Positions 28,364 through 37,955 of a DNA stretch of 64,000 nt are shown in pieces (position 1 is the first letter of the stretch; the number at the start of each line of letters is the position of its first letter). The notes beneath the pieces were generated by a model. It searched no databases, was not told the DNA's origin, and saw only the letters and a program-made list of their open reading frames with translations. Both the position numbers and the translations under genes were made by a program. The stretch comes from a bacterium (GTDB lineage Bacteria; Zhuqueibacterota; Zhuqueibacteria; Zhuqueibacterales; Geothermadaptataceae): NCBI GenBank assembly GCA_024275575.1, contig JAJRYV010000134.1, forward strand, positions 1 to 64,000. The letters run 5' to 3'.

Positions 28364-29962
28364 ATGGATTTTCCCATCGGTGTAAAACAGAAGAATCAAC
28401 ACCTTCGCCCTGACACCTTGCGCTATACGGCCAAAGGAAAAATGCCGGCCGCGACCGTGAAACGTATCTATTTTATGCGTTTGCGCAAACGGCCATACCG
28501 GGAAATCGGGCTTGCCCTTTTGCCTCCGGCACATCTTTTTCCCTTTAAACCCGCCCGACAATCCGTTTATCATAAAATTGATGAACTCGCTTTGCGCAAT
28601 TTGCCGAAAGCGCGCAGTTTTGTGCCCAACATCCCGGATGATGAGGCGCATTGCCGGCAAATTCAGATTCCCCGGCAAAAAGCAAAATGCTGGCAGGAAA
28701 AAATCACCGAACAAACTGCGTTCTGCAACCAGGTATTTTTCCCGGGAAATGAAGCCCGTTGTGAAATGTACATATTTAAGCAGCCGGCAATATCTTGTTT
28801 TTCGTGGCAAAAAATATTGCCGGCTGCCGGAACGCAGCAATTGACCCCGCAGAGCGAAATTGCTGAAGGCCACACTGACGATATTGTCTCAAAAGAAAGC
28901 GAAACAATCGCTGTTACAGCAGCAAAAATTCTCCGGGTTCCCCTTGCTCAGCGGCAGGCCGCCTGTGCCCATTTTGCTTTAAAGGAACCTGAAATCACCC
29001 GGGCGTTTACCATCCCGATGCTGGTTTTACCGCCACAAAGGCAGATCTACAAATTTGTTTTTGGCTTGTCGGCGCTGCGTTTTTATAGTCTCAAAGCCCA
29101 TTTGCCGGAACAATCTCTCGAAGATATTATCACTGTCGAAGCGCAAGATTTTTTCATGCTGAGCCCGGGTACAATGCAACCCTGCCCGGCGTATGAAATC
29201 CGGGAAGCTCAGGCATCGTTAGCTTTCGATGATGTTTCAGCATTTACAGAGACAAAAATCGGTGGGGATATCAGGTTGGACCCGGAGCTGCAACGGATGT
29301 TGACCGGAGCGGCTGGTTCGTCATCGGTGGATATTTTGCAGACAGGGGAAATGGCGGTGAGACAGGCGCGGCGATATGAAATTGTTGAGCTCGATGAAGC
29401 CAAAACCTACCGCATTAATTTTAGCGGCAAAGCAGCGGCGGCGAAACGTCAACGCTTGATCGAATTATTTCAAAATCCGCCGATTTTTTGTGACAAAAAC
29501 GAAGATGAGTGGCGGTTTTTCCTCGATCTGCAAAATATGCCCAATATCAAAGCCGTCTTTTTAAACAATATCGAAGTACCTGCCGAAAACCCCGTCGCCA
29601 TCGATCTGAACTCAAATCATATCAAACTCTTATTGCAGAACAACGGCACGTTTTCAGCCAAAATCGGTGGCGACAGTTCTTATTACTGGTTCCGCCTCGA
29701 TGAAAAATTGCAGCGAGGGCAACGCGAAGAAAATCCAACAACAGGCAATTATCTGCTTATCGTTCCCCAGGATTGGAAATGCGACAATCCGGAGGCAAAA
29801 TGCTTCAATGGCTTGCCGCTGCAACAGCTCGGGCTCGATCACTGGAAAGGTTATCGTGTGCGGGTGAACAGCAGAAACAGCGAATTCCCCAAATTCCGTC
29901 TGTTTAACGGCATGACCCGCATGTGCCGCTGGCTGACGACGGGCCTGGGGGAAGATGATTAA
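28364..29962 (+). CDS. Large cytoplasmic protein of unknown function (532 aa)
   Basis: Not recognised. The long uninterrupted frame and codon use like the neighbours support a real gene. No signal peptide or membrane helix. The N-terminal 170 residues are basic, with Pro, Gln and scattered Cys (KAKCWQEK, ARCEMYIF), giving at least 11 Cys overall. Residues 175-300 are hydrophobic-strand rich (RAFTIPMLVLPPQRQIYKF), and 340-532 look like a folded alpha/beta domain (TYRINFSGKAAAAKRQRLIE, WRFFLDLQNMPNIKAVFLNN). The start has only a weak ribosome site. Possible partner of the 172-residue protein upstream. Confidence 0.62.
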   Translation: MDFPIGVKQKNQHLRPDTLRYTAKGKMPAATVKRIYFMRLRKRPYREIGLALLPPAHLFPFKPARQSVYHKIDELALRNLPKARSFVPNIPDDEAHCRQIQIPRQKAKCWQEKITEQTAFCNQVFFPGNEARCEMYIFKQPAISCFSWQKILPAAGTQQLTPQSEIAEGHTDDIVSKESETIAVTAAKILRVPLAQRQAACAHFALKEPEITRAFTIPMLVLPPQRQIYKFVFGLSALRFYSLKAHLPEQSLEDIITVEAQDFFMLSPGTMQPCPAYEIREAQASLAFDDVSAFTETKIGGDIRLDPELQRMLTGAAGSSSVDILQTGEMAVRQARRYEIVELDEAKTYRINFSGKAAAAKRQRLIELFQNPPIFCDKNEDEWRFFLDLQNMPNIKAVFLNNIEVPAENPVAIDLNSNHIKLLLQNNGTFSAKIGGDSSYYWFRLDEKLQRGQREENPTTGNYLLIVPQDWKCDNPEAKCFNGLPLQQLGLDHWKGYRVRVNSRNSEFPKFRLFNGMTRMCRWLTTGLGEDD

Positions 29963-30134
29963 AATTTCAAACATACGCTCCACAAACTGCTTTTTTTTAT
30001 CTGATTGAACCCTCTCCCCGTTCCAGGTTTTATTGACGGAACATTCCTTATCGCTTTATTTATTTTGCCACAATATCAGCAGAGTCCCGGAAATGATCAG
30101 TTCCGGGGCAACTTCTCTCAATATAAATATAATC

Positions 30135-30170
30135 CTGACGAACGCTTCACGATATCGTGGCACTCGTCAG
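30135..30170 (-). repeat. Nested hairpin just after the LytTR gene
   Basis: CTGACGA and TCGTCAG enclose the 12-base palindrome CACGATATCGTG. The structure begins one base past the stop codon of the minus-strand regulator and is followed by an AT-rich stretch rather than a T run. It could act as a transcript end or 3' stabiliser. A second perfect hairpin, CCCGGAA/TTCCGGG, lies at 30086-30107. Confidence 0.5.
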
Positions 30171-30938
30171 TTAGTCGGTAGAAAACCGTTTCAGCAAATT
30201 ATCGCGATAGGTTCGTGTCAGCGTTAGTTCCTGCCCGGATTCGAGCAGGATGAGGTAATCGCCGTGTGCGTCCGACTGCAATTTTTTAACGCGGTCGATG
30301 TTGACGATTTGTGATCGATGAATGCGGACAAAAACCGCCGGGTCCAGTTTTTTCGTGATATTATTCATCGTTTCGCGCAACAGGTGGGTTTTCCTGCCGC
30401 TATGCAAAGTCAGATAGTTTCCTGCCGCTTCGATCCAGTCGATTTCACTCACCTTTAAAAAGTAAATTTCCGCACCGCTTTTGAGCATCAGGCGTTGCAG
30501 GAATTCCGGTTTGCGATCGAGCTCACCAAGGAGCTGCTGCAGGCGACCGGTTATGGTGGCGGTCTCGTCCCGGGATAAATTTTCCCGTACGCGCATCAGG
30601 GTTTTTTCGAAACGCTCGGCATCAAACGGTTTGAGCAAGTAATCCAGGGCGTGATGCTCAAAAGCGGTTATGGCATATTGATCGAACGCCGTGACAAAAA
30701 CGACCAGCGGCGGGTTTTGCATGTGCAGGTTTTGCAGGATCTGAAAACCGTCAATTTCCGGCATCTGAATATCGAGAAAAAGTACATCAGCATGTAACGA
30801 CGGCAGGTTTTGCAGCGCATCTTTGCCGTTGGCAAACTCACCGACGATTTTGATATCCGGATTATTTTTTAAAAAATTGAGGAGTTTTTTTCGTGCAAAG
30901 GGTTCGTCGTCGACAACGGCAACTTTGATGATTTTCAT
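30171..30938 (-). CDS. LytTR-family response regulator
   Basis: 255 residues. The receiver shows VVDDEP, the phosphoacceptor Asp in VLFLDIQMPEIDG, the switch Thr in FVTAFD and Lys in LLKPFD. A LytTR DNA-binding domain follows from about 150 (EIDWIEAAGNYLTLHSG, FVRIHRSQIVNIDRVKKL). It starts 3 bases after the stop of the LytS-type kinase, its certain partner. Such pairs often control surface or export genes; the targets here are unknown. Confidence 0.94.
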   Translation of the reverse strand: MKIIKVAVVDDEPFARKKLLNFLKNNPDIKIVGEFANGKDALQNLPSLHADVLFLDIQMPEIDGFQILQNLHMQNPPLVVFVTAFDQYAITAFEHHALDYLLKPFDAERFEKTLMRVRENLSRDETATITGRLQQLLGELDRKPEFLQRLMLKSGAEIYFLKVSEIDWIEAAGNYLTLHSGRKTHLLRETMNNITKKLDPAVFVRIHRSQIVNIDRVKKLQSDAHGDYLILLESGQELTLTRTYRDNLLKRFSTD

Positions 30939-30941
30939 ATT

Positions 30942-32165
30942 TTAAACCTGTTTAAACCATGGCGAGGTGTGATAAGGAAAAGTCAGGCGAACACAGGTGC
31001 CGCCTTTGTGTTCGCTGGTGATTTTAAAACTCTGTTTGCTTCCATAGAGTTTTTGCAGGCGATCGACAGTATTGGCCAACCCGACACCTTTTGAATAGAG
31101 ACCTGCTGCAGGACCCGAAAACCCCGGGCCGTTATCCCGAACGACGATTTCAACCTGATCTTTTACTTTTGCCGCCGTAATTTTAATTTCCCCGGTTTTT
31201 ACCGAGGCCTCAAGGCCGTGTTTGATGCTGTTTTCAACCAATGGTTGCAGTAATAATGTCGGTATAAAGGAAGATTCCGCCGCCGCGTCGATGGCGTAAC
31301 TGATGCTCAGTCTTTCCTGAAAGCGAATTTTCATGATTTCGAGGTAGAGCTGCAGATGTTCAAGTTCTCGCTTTAACGGGATTTCCTGGTCGCCGCTGCT
31401 TTCGAGGGTCAGGCGTAATAAATCGCTCAACTGGCGAATCATTTTATCTGCAGCCGGCACGTCTTCATAAATTAATGAGGATAGAGTATGCAGCGTATTG
31501 AAGAGAAAATGAGGCTGTAATTGTGTTTTCAGGGCGCTTAGCTGCGCATTCGTCAACTGCGTTTCCAGTTGTGAAGCATGAAGCTGCCGCTCACGGTATT
31601 TGCCATAGAAAGTAAAACTGCTGCTCAGACCAAGAATGAGAACATATAGGAAAATTGATTGCCAGATATGCTGCATGGCACTGACAAACATGCGGGGATG
31701 ATTAAAGCCCTGCATGAAGAAGTTTTGCAGCGGCCCGGGTCGTGGCCGCATTCGCGGACCGAATCCGTATGGCGGCAGACCGATATAACGTTCGATAAGA
31801 AATTGCAGCGCATTCATATAGATCAATGAAAAAATGACCAGACCGGCAAAATGCACTGCGATGACGATATAAAACTTGCGTTTGTCAAATGGGAAACAGA
31901 CGCTTAAAAGCAGAACGAGCGGCGCCAGCAAAACCGCGATATAAATCGAAAAGGTAATCTGCATCGTCACGTGGCGCACAGGACGTTGCAGTGTAGTGAA
32001 ATAATCGCTACTGAGGATGTGAGCAAAAAACAAGTAGCCGAGAAAGAGCCAGATTGCGATAAACAGCGTTACTTTCTGCCGGTTCAGGGCGTGCAAGCGC
32101 AATTTTTCATTGCCGGTGTTTGTACTTTTTTTGATTTGATTATTTTTCAATTTTGACAATGCCAT
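30942..32165 (-). CDS. LytS/YehU-type sensor histidine kinase
   Basis: 407 residues. Four membrane segments lie between about 30 and 190, including a long loop (LPPYGFGPRMRPRPGPLQ). A coiled coil then leads to the His_kinase (PF06580-type) core with LQPHFLFNTLHTLSSL containing the phosphoacceptor His, and an ATPase domain with QPLVENSIKHG, DNGPGF and SKGVGLANTVDRL. Directly precedes the LytTR regulator with a 3-base gap. Confidence 0.93.
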   Translation of the reverse strand: MALSKLKNNQIKKSTNTGNEKLRLHALNRQKVTLFIAIWLFLGYLFFAHILSSDYFTTLQRPVRHVTMQITFSIYIAVLLAPLVLLLSVCFPFDKRKFYIVIAVHFAGLVIFSLIYMNALQFLIERYIGLPPYGFGPRMRPRPGPLQNFFMQGFNHPRMFVSAMQHIWQSIFLYVLILGLSSSFTFYGKYRERQLHASQLETQLTNAQLSALKTQLQPHFLFNTLHTLSSLIYEDVPAADKMIRQLSDLLRLTLESSGDQEIPLKRELEHLQLYLEIMKIRFQERLSISYAIDAAAESSFIPTLLLQPLVENSIKHGLEASVKTGEIKITAAKVKDQVEIVVRDNGPGFSGPAAGLYSKGVGLANTVDRLQKLYGSKQSFKITSEHKGGTCVRLTFPYHTSPWFKQV

Positions 32166-32363
32166 ATTGGGTTTTGTCGATCATATTTTTTTTACCCGAC
32201 GGGAAGCTATCTGGAATATAAAAAACAGGAAATTATGGTGCAATCGAATCTGCTATTGAGTTGCTGCAGGCAGCCGCATAAAAATAATTAAAAATAACGT
32301 CCATTATTCAAGAATTCATCTGTGGCATGCGATTTATATGTAATAAAACTTTTGAGGAATAAC

Positions 32364-32744
32364 ATGAAAAAAATCAGGCAGGATTTTCACATCAAAGCAT
32401 CAAAAGAGGCTGTTTTTCGTGCGCTTACCGATCGTTTACTCTTTGAACAATGGTCTGAAAGCAATGCGATTATCGATGCGCTCATCGGGACGAAATTTTC
32501 AATATTTAACGGATATATTACCGGCGTCAATCGCGAAATAGTGATGAACGAACGCATCGTGCAGGACTGGCGCATAAAGTTTTGGGAAAAACCTTCCCTG
32601 GTCAACATGACGCTGATCAAAAAACCGGACGGCACTAAAGTGGAACTGCGCCATGATGGCATTCCTGACGCTGATTATGTCGCCATCCAGCAGGGCTGGA
32701 ACAAGTTTTATCTCGGCAAAATCCAGCGGTTCTTTGGCGAATGA
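32364..32744 (+). CDS. AHSA1/START-fold (SRPBCC) protein
   Basis: 126 residues from ATG 32364, which has GAGGAA nine bases upstream. The typical N-terminus is present (IRQDFHIKASKEAVFRALTD), followed by the strand-loop-strand region (FSIFNGYITGVN, IVQDWRIKFW) and a C-terminal long helix (VAIQQGWNKFYLGKIQRFFG). The fold forms a hydrophobic pocket in Hsp90 co-chaperones and small-ligand binders. The ligand is unknown. It stands alone between two long spacers. Confidence 0.83.
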   Translation: MKKIRQDFHIKASKEAVFRALTDRLLFEQWSESNAIIDALIGTKFSIFNGYITGVNREIVMNERIVQDWRIKFWEKPSLVNMTLIKKPDGTKVELRHDGIPDADYVAIQQGWNKFYLGKIQRFFGE

Positions 32745-33598
32745 ATCGCTCCGTTGTTTATTAAATGGCTGGTCGTTCTTCACAACTGTTTAGTAATGCA
32801 CCCACACCACTGCTGGCTTAATCCAAAAGTAACCGCAGGGTTAAACCTTTCAGGTTTTCAAAGCCTGAAAGGTTTAAAGTGACTTAAAAGTATTCCTCGA
32901 TAACCATTCTTTGCGGGTTTGTTTTCGGAAGCTGGATGTTGGATTTTCAAATATACATTCCGGCGATTCACAGTTCCAAAACTTCCAGCTTCTAACCTCC
33001 GGCCTCCAACCTCACCAATCCCCCCCAGGATAAACTCTTCCGGCCTTTTCATTAAAACAAAAATTCCTGAAAAAAAACCACAATGTGATAAATGCCGTTC
33101 TTATGCCGCAGAGTACTGACCGCCAGTGGTGAAATCAGAAATCGCCATTCGCGTGTTTTTTCCTTGTGTATGTAAAAAATTTTACAGAGGTTAATTTGTT
33201 TGATTATGATAACTTTGTCCCGATTCGGAGCAATGTCTGTCGGCGCAAATCTTTCCCTCATTTTCGCCAAAGAAGTGTTACCTTTTTACCGCGACTATCT
33301 CAACAAAAAAAGCCGATAGCGATGCTTTGCTGAAAATCTTCACCGCGGCGCAGAAAGATGGATTGCAACTGCAGGAACCGTACTATAAGCGCGTGCTCCG
33401 TGGTTTTTTCACCGATTCGCACTCTGCAGACCTGCTGATTTGCGGTGAAACCACACGTGGTTTTAGCCACCGATATTCACAGATCGAACGTTTCACACAC
33501 TACCGTGAAACGTGAGGCCTGAAAATCTGTAACTTTTCCCCGGGGAATTCTCGTGAAAGATTTTTTATCAGCTATTTACACACAAAGGAGGAATCATC
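32745..33598. other. Long intergenic region, 854 bases
   Basis: No gene could be supported. It contains family III copy A at 32815-32877, a pyrimidine-biased stretch at 32930-33040, and a perfect 9-base-stem hairpin ACGTTTCAC/GTGAAACGT at 33488-33513 about 85 bases before the next ATG. A 62-codon open frame at 33327-33512 starts with TTG and lacks a ribosome site; it may be gene debris. Confidence 0.5.
32815..32877 (+). repeat. Dispersed repeat family III, copy A
   Basis: Starts GGCTTAATCCAAAAGTAAC and ends in a 14-base perfect stem, TTAAACCTTTCAGG with CCTGAAAGGTTTAA, around a nine-base loop. The whole unit recurs in reverse orientation at 40920-40980. The GGCTTAATC head is also seen near 37750 before family II copy B. 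Confidence 0.75.
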
Positions 33599-36500
33599 AT
33601 GAAATATCGCCTTTGTTTTCAATGGGCTTTTATTTGCGCTATTGTTTTTTTGCTCACGAATCCGGCAGCAAAAACGCAAACGACAACGACAAAGCGTGGG
33701 CAAGGGATGCTGCAGGATTGCGCCGCTGTACCGCTCAGCTCTCGCGGTGAATTCCGTGCCGCCGCCCGCCTCACAGCACCGAATATCGCTTTTTTCAAAG
33801 ACGCGGCAGTCATCCTCGAATACGACAGCATCGATGATGTGCACACCGTTTGGGACTCGCTCAATTATCCCGACAAACGCCTGCAATCTGGCCATTTTGA
33901 CTGGGATAGAATATTGCAGGATTTAGAAACGGTGATCGATCCTGCCAATTACAGTTTTGTGGCGTTGTACACGGTCAACGAAGTGACCGGCTGGATCTGG
34001 AATGGTAGCACCACCGGTATTGCAGCGAAAAATATCGGCAGCCTGAACTCGCTTTATAGCGGCCGGCCGCCGTGGAATTTCAGTGGTACCCGTGCAAATT
34101 GGAAATATTTACTGGAAATTCCGCACATGAATTCAGTCGATTTCATCGAATCGCAGGATGTGAATTTGCCCAACGCAAACAGTACGCTAACCCTTTTCCA
34201 TGAAATTGACCACTACTGGGGTGTGAAAATTACGGCGCAATCCGCCGTCGGCCCGCGCGAATGGAATGCGGCGACCGATCCTGTGGCATGGCTCGCCTCC
34301 TGTTGCGCCCACTGGACCTGGGTCTGGGAAGAACCCGGCATGCCGGGTATCATGTACAGCGGCCCTAGCAGCAATAAATTCAATGCTTTTGATCTTTATT
34401 TTATGGGGCTGATGGGTTACAACGAAGCCAAAACTTACACCCATCAGGTTTATGAGGAACCGCGCAGCGAGCCGCCAATTCTGCACGAGGTCAATCTTGA
34501 CAGCCTGATTTATGCGCTGTCGCTGGCCGGTAGTGGATTTTACGAGGGCGACGGCCGCCGCATTCCTGATCTCGACCCCACGGCACAAAATTTACGCACG
34601 CTGCTGGTAATCGTCAAAGGCAAAGCCGATGAATTTACGCCCTACCAACGATTTTTGCTGGAACAAATGGCTGAAGCCATTCCTGCCGACTGGCAGACAG
34701 CCACCTGGGGACGTTCGGCCATGAGCGTCGGCATCGACGAAAACGGCAACGGCGCTGCGCCATACCAGGTTATTCTGGCCCAGCCTGCCGATCTCGGTTT
34801 TGTACCGGAGGAGGTGGTCTATCTCGAGTGGGACCGATCGCCTTTTGCCGCCAGTTACCATTTACAAGTGTCAGAAAAACCGGATTTTTCCACCACTATT
34901 ATCGACGATAATCAGCTCAGCAGCACCAGTCTGGACGTGCCCTCGCTGACTGAAGATACGCCGTATTACTGGCGTGTGCGGGCGCGAAATGCAACTGCGG
35001 ACTGGGTGTGGTCTGAGGTGCGCTCATTCGTGCGCGGTGCGGTTTCCATCGAGTTCGGGATTTTTGTCGATAATACTGCCGACAGCGGGCCCAATTCCCT
35101 GCGCGATGCAATCGAACAGGCCAATGCCTACATGGGGCCGGATACAATCCGTTTTGCCATTCCGCTGTCCGATCCGGCTTATACTGCCGGGAGCGGCACA
35201 TGGACAATCTATCCTCAAAACCCGTTGCCGGTCATCACCGACGACAGTCTGGTGATCGATGGCTTTTCCCAGGCTGATTTCACCGGGCAGGACAACAATC
35301 CCAACGGGCCCGAGATCGTCATCAACGGCAGCCAGTCTGCCCAGAACTATTGGGGTTTGCGCATAAACAGCTCCGCCAATGTGATTTCTCATCTCGTGAT
35401 CAATGGCTTTGGCAACGGTCCCGGTATCGAGCTCATCGATGCCGCCGCCAAAAATAATACAATCACCGATTGTTATCTCGGCACCGGGGCCAGCGGGATG
35501 GCCGCCGTCCCCAATATGCAGGGTATTTATTTGTATCAGGCGATGAAAAATACCATCGGCGGCACCATGAACGATGGCGGCAATTTGATTTCCGGCAACA
35601 GCAATAATGGCATCGAATTTTTTGGTGAACAGGCGGCTGAAAATACCATCAGCGGCAATTTTATCGGCACCGACCGCACCGGCGTGGCTGCGCTTGCGAA
35701 CGGTTCAATCGGTATTGCGCTCTACGCAGCAACACACGATAACTGTGTCGGCGGTTTGCTGCCCGGCGAAGGCAATGTGATCTCCGGCAATACCAACGAC
35801 GGCATGCGTATCGGCGGTGATGGCAATGTGATTTTGGGCAATTTTGTCGGTACTGATTCTTCTGGCACTGTTGCTGTGGGCAATGCCTGGGACGGCATCG
35901 GCATCTGGGCCGGGAAGGGCAATAAAATCGGCGGCAGCGAAGCCGGAGCGGGAAATCTCGTCTCGGGGAACGGCAAACTCGGCATTTATGTGCGCACGGC
36001 AGACAATATCATCGTTGGAAATAAAGTTGGCACGGATATTAGTGGTAAGGCTGGGTTCGACACAAAACAAGCTTCAGGAATTGGCGTCGGCAGCGGTGCC
36101 AAAAACAATACTGTCGGACCGGATAATATCGTTGCCTTCAATTACTGGGGCGTGCAGGTCTGGGCCGATAGTTCGGTGCAAAATACCATAACACAAAACG
36201 CAATATTTTCTAACGAAACAATCGGTATCATGATTCGCGACGGCGGCAATCTCGAATTGGCGCCGCCGGTGCTCACGAGTTTCGCCAATGGTGATTTACA
36301 GGGCACGGCACCGGCCGGTGCGAAGGTGGAAATCTTTTCAGATGCGGCTGATCAGGGCCAATATTATGAGGGCTTTGCGACTGCCGATGCTACCGGTAAT
36401 TTCAACTGGCAGGGCACGGCGCGAGGGAAATATTTTACCGCCACCGCTACCGACGCAGCCGGCAATACCTCGGCTTTCAGTGCACCACTGCAACCCACGA

Positions 36501-36793
36501 CGGTCGTGGAATTTAGCTCTGAATTGCCGCAGGAATTCTCCTTGCAGCAGAATTATCCAAATCCGTTCAACCCGGAAACGACGATCGCATTTGCCCTACC
36601 GCATCCGGCGATAGTAACGTTGAAAATATTCAACCTGCTGGGCAATGAAATTGCTACGCTGCTACAGCAGCCGTTGTCCGCCGGAAATCACAAAGTGACT
36701 TTTAAAGCCGAGAATTTATCCTCCGGTGTTTATTTTTATCACCTGCAAGCCGGGGAGTTTGTGCAGACACGCAAAATGGTTTTACTATTTTAA
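33599..36793 (+). CDS. Secreted metallopeptidase-like, fibronectin and beta-helix protein with type IX-like sorting domain
   Basis: 1064 residues, preceded by AAAGGAGG. Signal peptide at residues 1-27. Residues about 50-370 contain HEIDH at 201-205, a zincin HExxH motif, followed by a WASCC-AHWTW segment and an ENGNG loop, suggesting a metallopeptidase-like domain; the third zinc ligand is not certain. Residues about 385-480 are a fibronectin type III-like domain (TPYYWRVRARN). About 490-880 is a right-handed parallel beta-helix (SLRDAIEQAN, then repeated NxIxGN turns such as GNLISGNSNNGIEFFG). A carbohydrate-type Ig segment precedes the C-terminal sorting domain with NYPNPFNPETTI and SSGVYFYHLQAG. 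Exported by a type IX-like route by family knowledge. Confidence 0.85.
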   Translation: MKYRLCFQWAFICAIVFLLTNPAAKTQTTTTKRGQGMLQDCAAVPLSSRGEFRAAARLTAPNIAFFKDAAVILEYDSIDDVHTVWDSLNYPDKRLQSGHFDWDRILQDLETVIDPANYSFVALYTVNEVTGWIWNGSTTGIAAKNIGSLNSLYSGRPPWNFSGTRANWKYLLEIPHMNSVDFIESQDVNLPNANSTLTLFHEIDHYWGVKITAQSAVGPREWNAATDPVAWLASCCAHWTWVWEEPGMPGIMYSGPSSNKFNAFDLYFMGLMGYNEAKTYTHQVYEEPRSEPPILHEVNLDSLIYALSLAGSGFYEGDGRRIPDLDPTAQNLRTLLVIVKGKADEFTPYQRFLLEQMAEAIPADWQTATWGRSAMSVGIDENGNGAAPYQVILAQPADLGFVPEEVVYLEWDRSPFAASYHLQVSEKPDFSTTIIDDNQLSSTSLDVPSLTEDTPYYWRVRARNATADWVWSEVRSFVRGAVSIEFGIFVDNTADSGPNSLRDAIEQANAYMGPDTIRFAIPLSDPAYTAGSGTWTIYPQNPLPVITDDSLVIDGFSQADFTGQDNNPNGPEIVINGSQSAQNYWGLRINSSANVISHLVINGFGNGPGIELIDAAAKNNTITDCYLGTGASGMAAVPNMQGIYLYQAMKNTIGGTMNDGGNLISGNSNNGIEFFGEQAAENTISGNFIGTDRTGVAALANGSIGIALYAATHDNCVGGLLPGEGNVISGNTNDGMRIGGDGNVILGNFVGTDSSGTVAVGNAWDGIGIWAGKGNKIGGSEAGAGNLVSGNGKLGIYVRTADNIIVGNKVGTDISGKAGFDTKQASGIGVGSGAKNNTVGPDNIVAFNYWGVQVWADSSVQNTITQNAIFSNETIGIMIRDGGNLELAPPVLTSFANGDLQGTAPAGAKVEIFSDAADQGQYYEGFATADATGNFNWQGTARGKYFTATATDAAGNTSAFSAPLQPTTVVEFSSELPQEFSLQQNYPNPFNPETTIAFALPHPAIVTLKIFNLLGNEIATLLQQPLSAGNHKVTFKAENLSSGVYFYHLQAGEFVQTRKMVLLF

Positions 36794-36884
36794 ATAAATA
36801 CTTTTAAATTGAGCCCTTTACTGCACATTCCAGGTCGCATTGACTCGTCATTCATGCTTCATTTTTTTTAAAACAGGATGAGAG

Positions 36885-37646
36885 ATGAAAAAAGAAACCA
36901 AACTGGCCATCGGAATTATCGCTTCCGTATGCCTGCTGATCACCCTTGCGGTTTTGCAATCTATGGAAGCGAAATTCCTCGAATTGCCGGTCCACTGGAT
37001 TGCTCTGGCCATCGCGCCGCTGGTGTTGGCTTTGTTTACCGGCGGATTTATCACCCGCTTCAAAGGTTTCGGTCTCGAGTTGGAAACCACCTTGAAAGCA
37101 CCGGTGGCTTCTCTGGATTTAACCGCCTCCGATGCGGTGGCTGATATCCCGGGTGATGAAAAAAGGAGCTACGCCTACCTCGACAACCTGCCGAAAGAGA
37201 AAAAACTCGCGGTAAATTGGCTGCTTTTGCGTTCCGGCCGGAAGAATTTTTATACGGCTCAGGGTATCGAAACCTACGTGCGGGAATTGCCCAATATCAA
37301 ATATTTTGAGGTGCGATCAGAAAATGATGACTTTATTTGCTTTCTGCCGATGGCGGTTTTTAAAGATGAAAGCGACCATCTCAGCGACCGCTTGCACCAT
37401 GAAAAGATGCAGCAGCTCATCGAGGCAATCGAAACGGATAAAGTGCCCGAAGCTTTTCACCGTTCGATGATCACGCTGAAAATTCAAAGCGACCAGAGCC
37501 TCGTCGATGTCTTGCGTACCATGCGGGCGGAAAATGTGGGTTTCGCCGCGGTTGTCTCCCCCGCTGGAAACTACCTGGGCGTGCTATTCGCCGCAGAAGT
37601 GGAAAAAAGAATTGCGGATATGGTACTCGCTGCGAGCGGCAACTGA
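36885..37646 (+). CDS. Two-pass membrane protein with CBS-like C-terminus, unknown function
   Basis: 253 residues. Two membrane segments at about 8-25 and 37-55, then a cytoplasmic or periplasmic region. Residues about 205-250 (SLVDVLRTMRAENVGFAAVV, then YLGVLFAAEVEKRIADM) resemble half a CBS motif. A charged middle carries a His/Asp cluster (DESDHLSDRLHHEKM). AGGATGAGAG precedes the ATG. Not recognised as a family; it follows the secreted protein gene by 91 bases. Confidence 0.65.
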   Translation: MKKETKLAIGIIASVCLLITLAVLQSMEAKFLELPVHWIALAIAPLVLALFTGGFITRFKGFGLELETTLKAPVASLDLTASDAVADIPGDEKRSYAYLDNLPKEKKLAVNWLLLRSGRKNFYTAQGIETYVRELPNIKYFEVRSENDDFICFLPMAVFKDESDHLSDRLHHEKMQQLIEAIETDKVPEAFHRSMITLKIQSDQSLVDVLRTMRAENVGFAAVVSPAGNYLGVLFAAEVEKRIADMVLAASGN

Positions 37647-37763
37647 GGGTGAATAACTATGAGATTATTGATGTAAGCTACTGATAGGCGTGGATTTATC
37701 ACTGATTTTAAGTTACGGCTTAGCAAGCTATGCTACCAGATATCGGCAGGGCTTAATCTAAAA

Positions 37764-37825
37764 GTAAATCATCTGAATACAACGGTAATGCAACGTCTGC
37801 TGCGGAATAAATCCCACAGCTATTT
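37764..37825 (+). repeat. Dispersed repeat family II, copy B
   Basis: Ungapped 62-base match to 3999-4060. The hairpin arms GCTGCGG and CACAGC are slightly degraded. It is immediately preceded by GGCTTAATCTAAAAGTAA (37750-37767), the head of family III, showing that heads and hairpins recombine or share an origin. It lies about 100 bases before the lysine-riboswitch promoter. Confidence 0.7.
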
Positions 37826-37922
37826 TTATATAAACTTAAAAATGCTGAGTCAACTGGATAACCAGATGGAAAATACTATTGGCTGTTTGCTTTTGGTTTT
37901 TGAATTACATTCAGGAATATTC

Positions 37923-37950
37923 TTGCATTTCCGCCAATTTTCTCTATATT
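37923..37950 (+). promoter_or_regulatory. Sigma-70-type promoter of the lysine operon
   Basis: TTGCAT at 37923-37928 and TATATT at 37945-37950 are 16 bases apart. The predicted transcript start near 37957 falls exactly at the first base of the riboswitch P1 stem, which strengthens the call. Confidence 0.65.
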
Positions 37951-37955
37951 GACTG

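Noticed and set aside
33327-33515. 62-codon frame with plausible amino-acid mix
   Set aside because: TTG start, no ribosome site, overlaps a hairpin; could be gene debris but cannot be supported.
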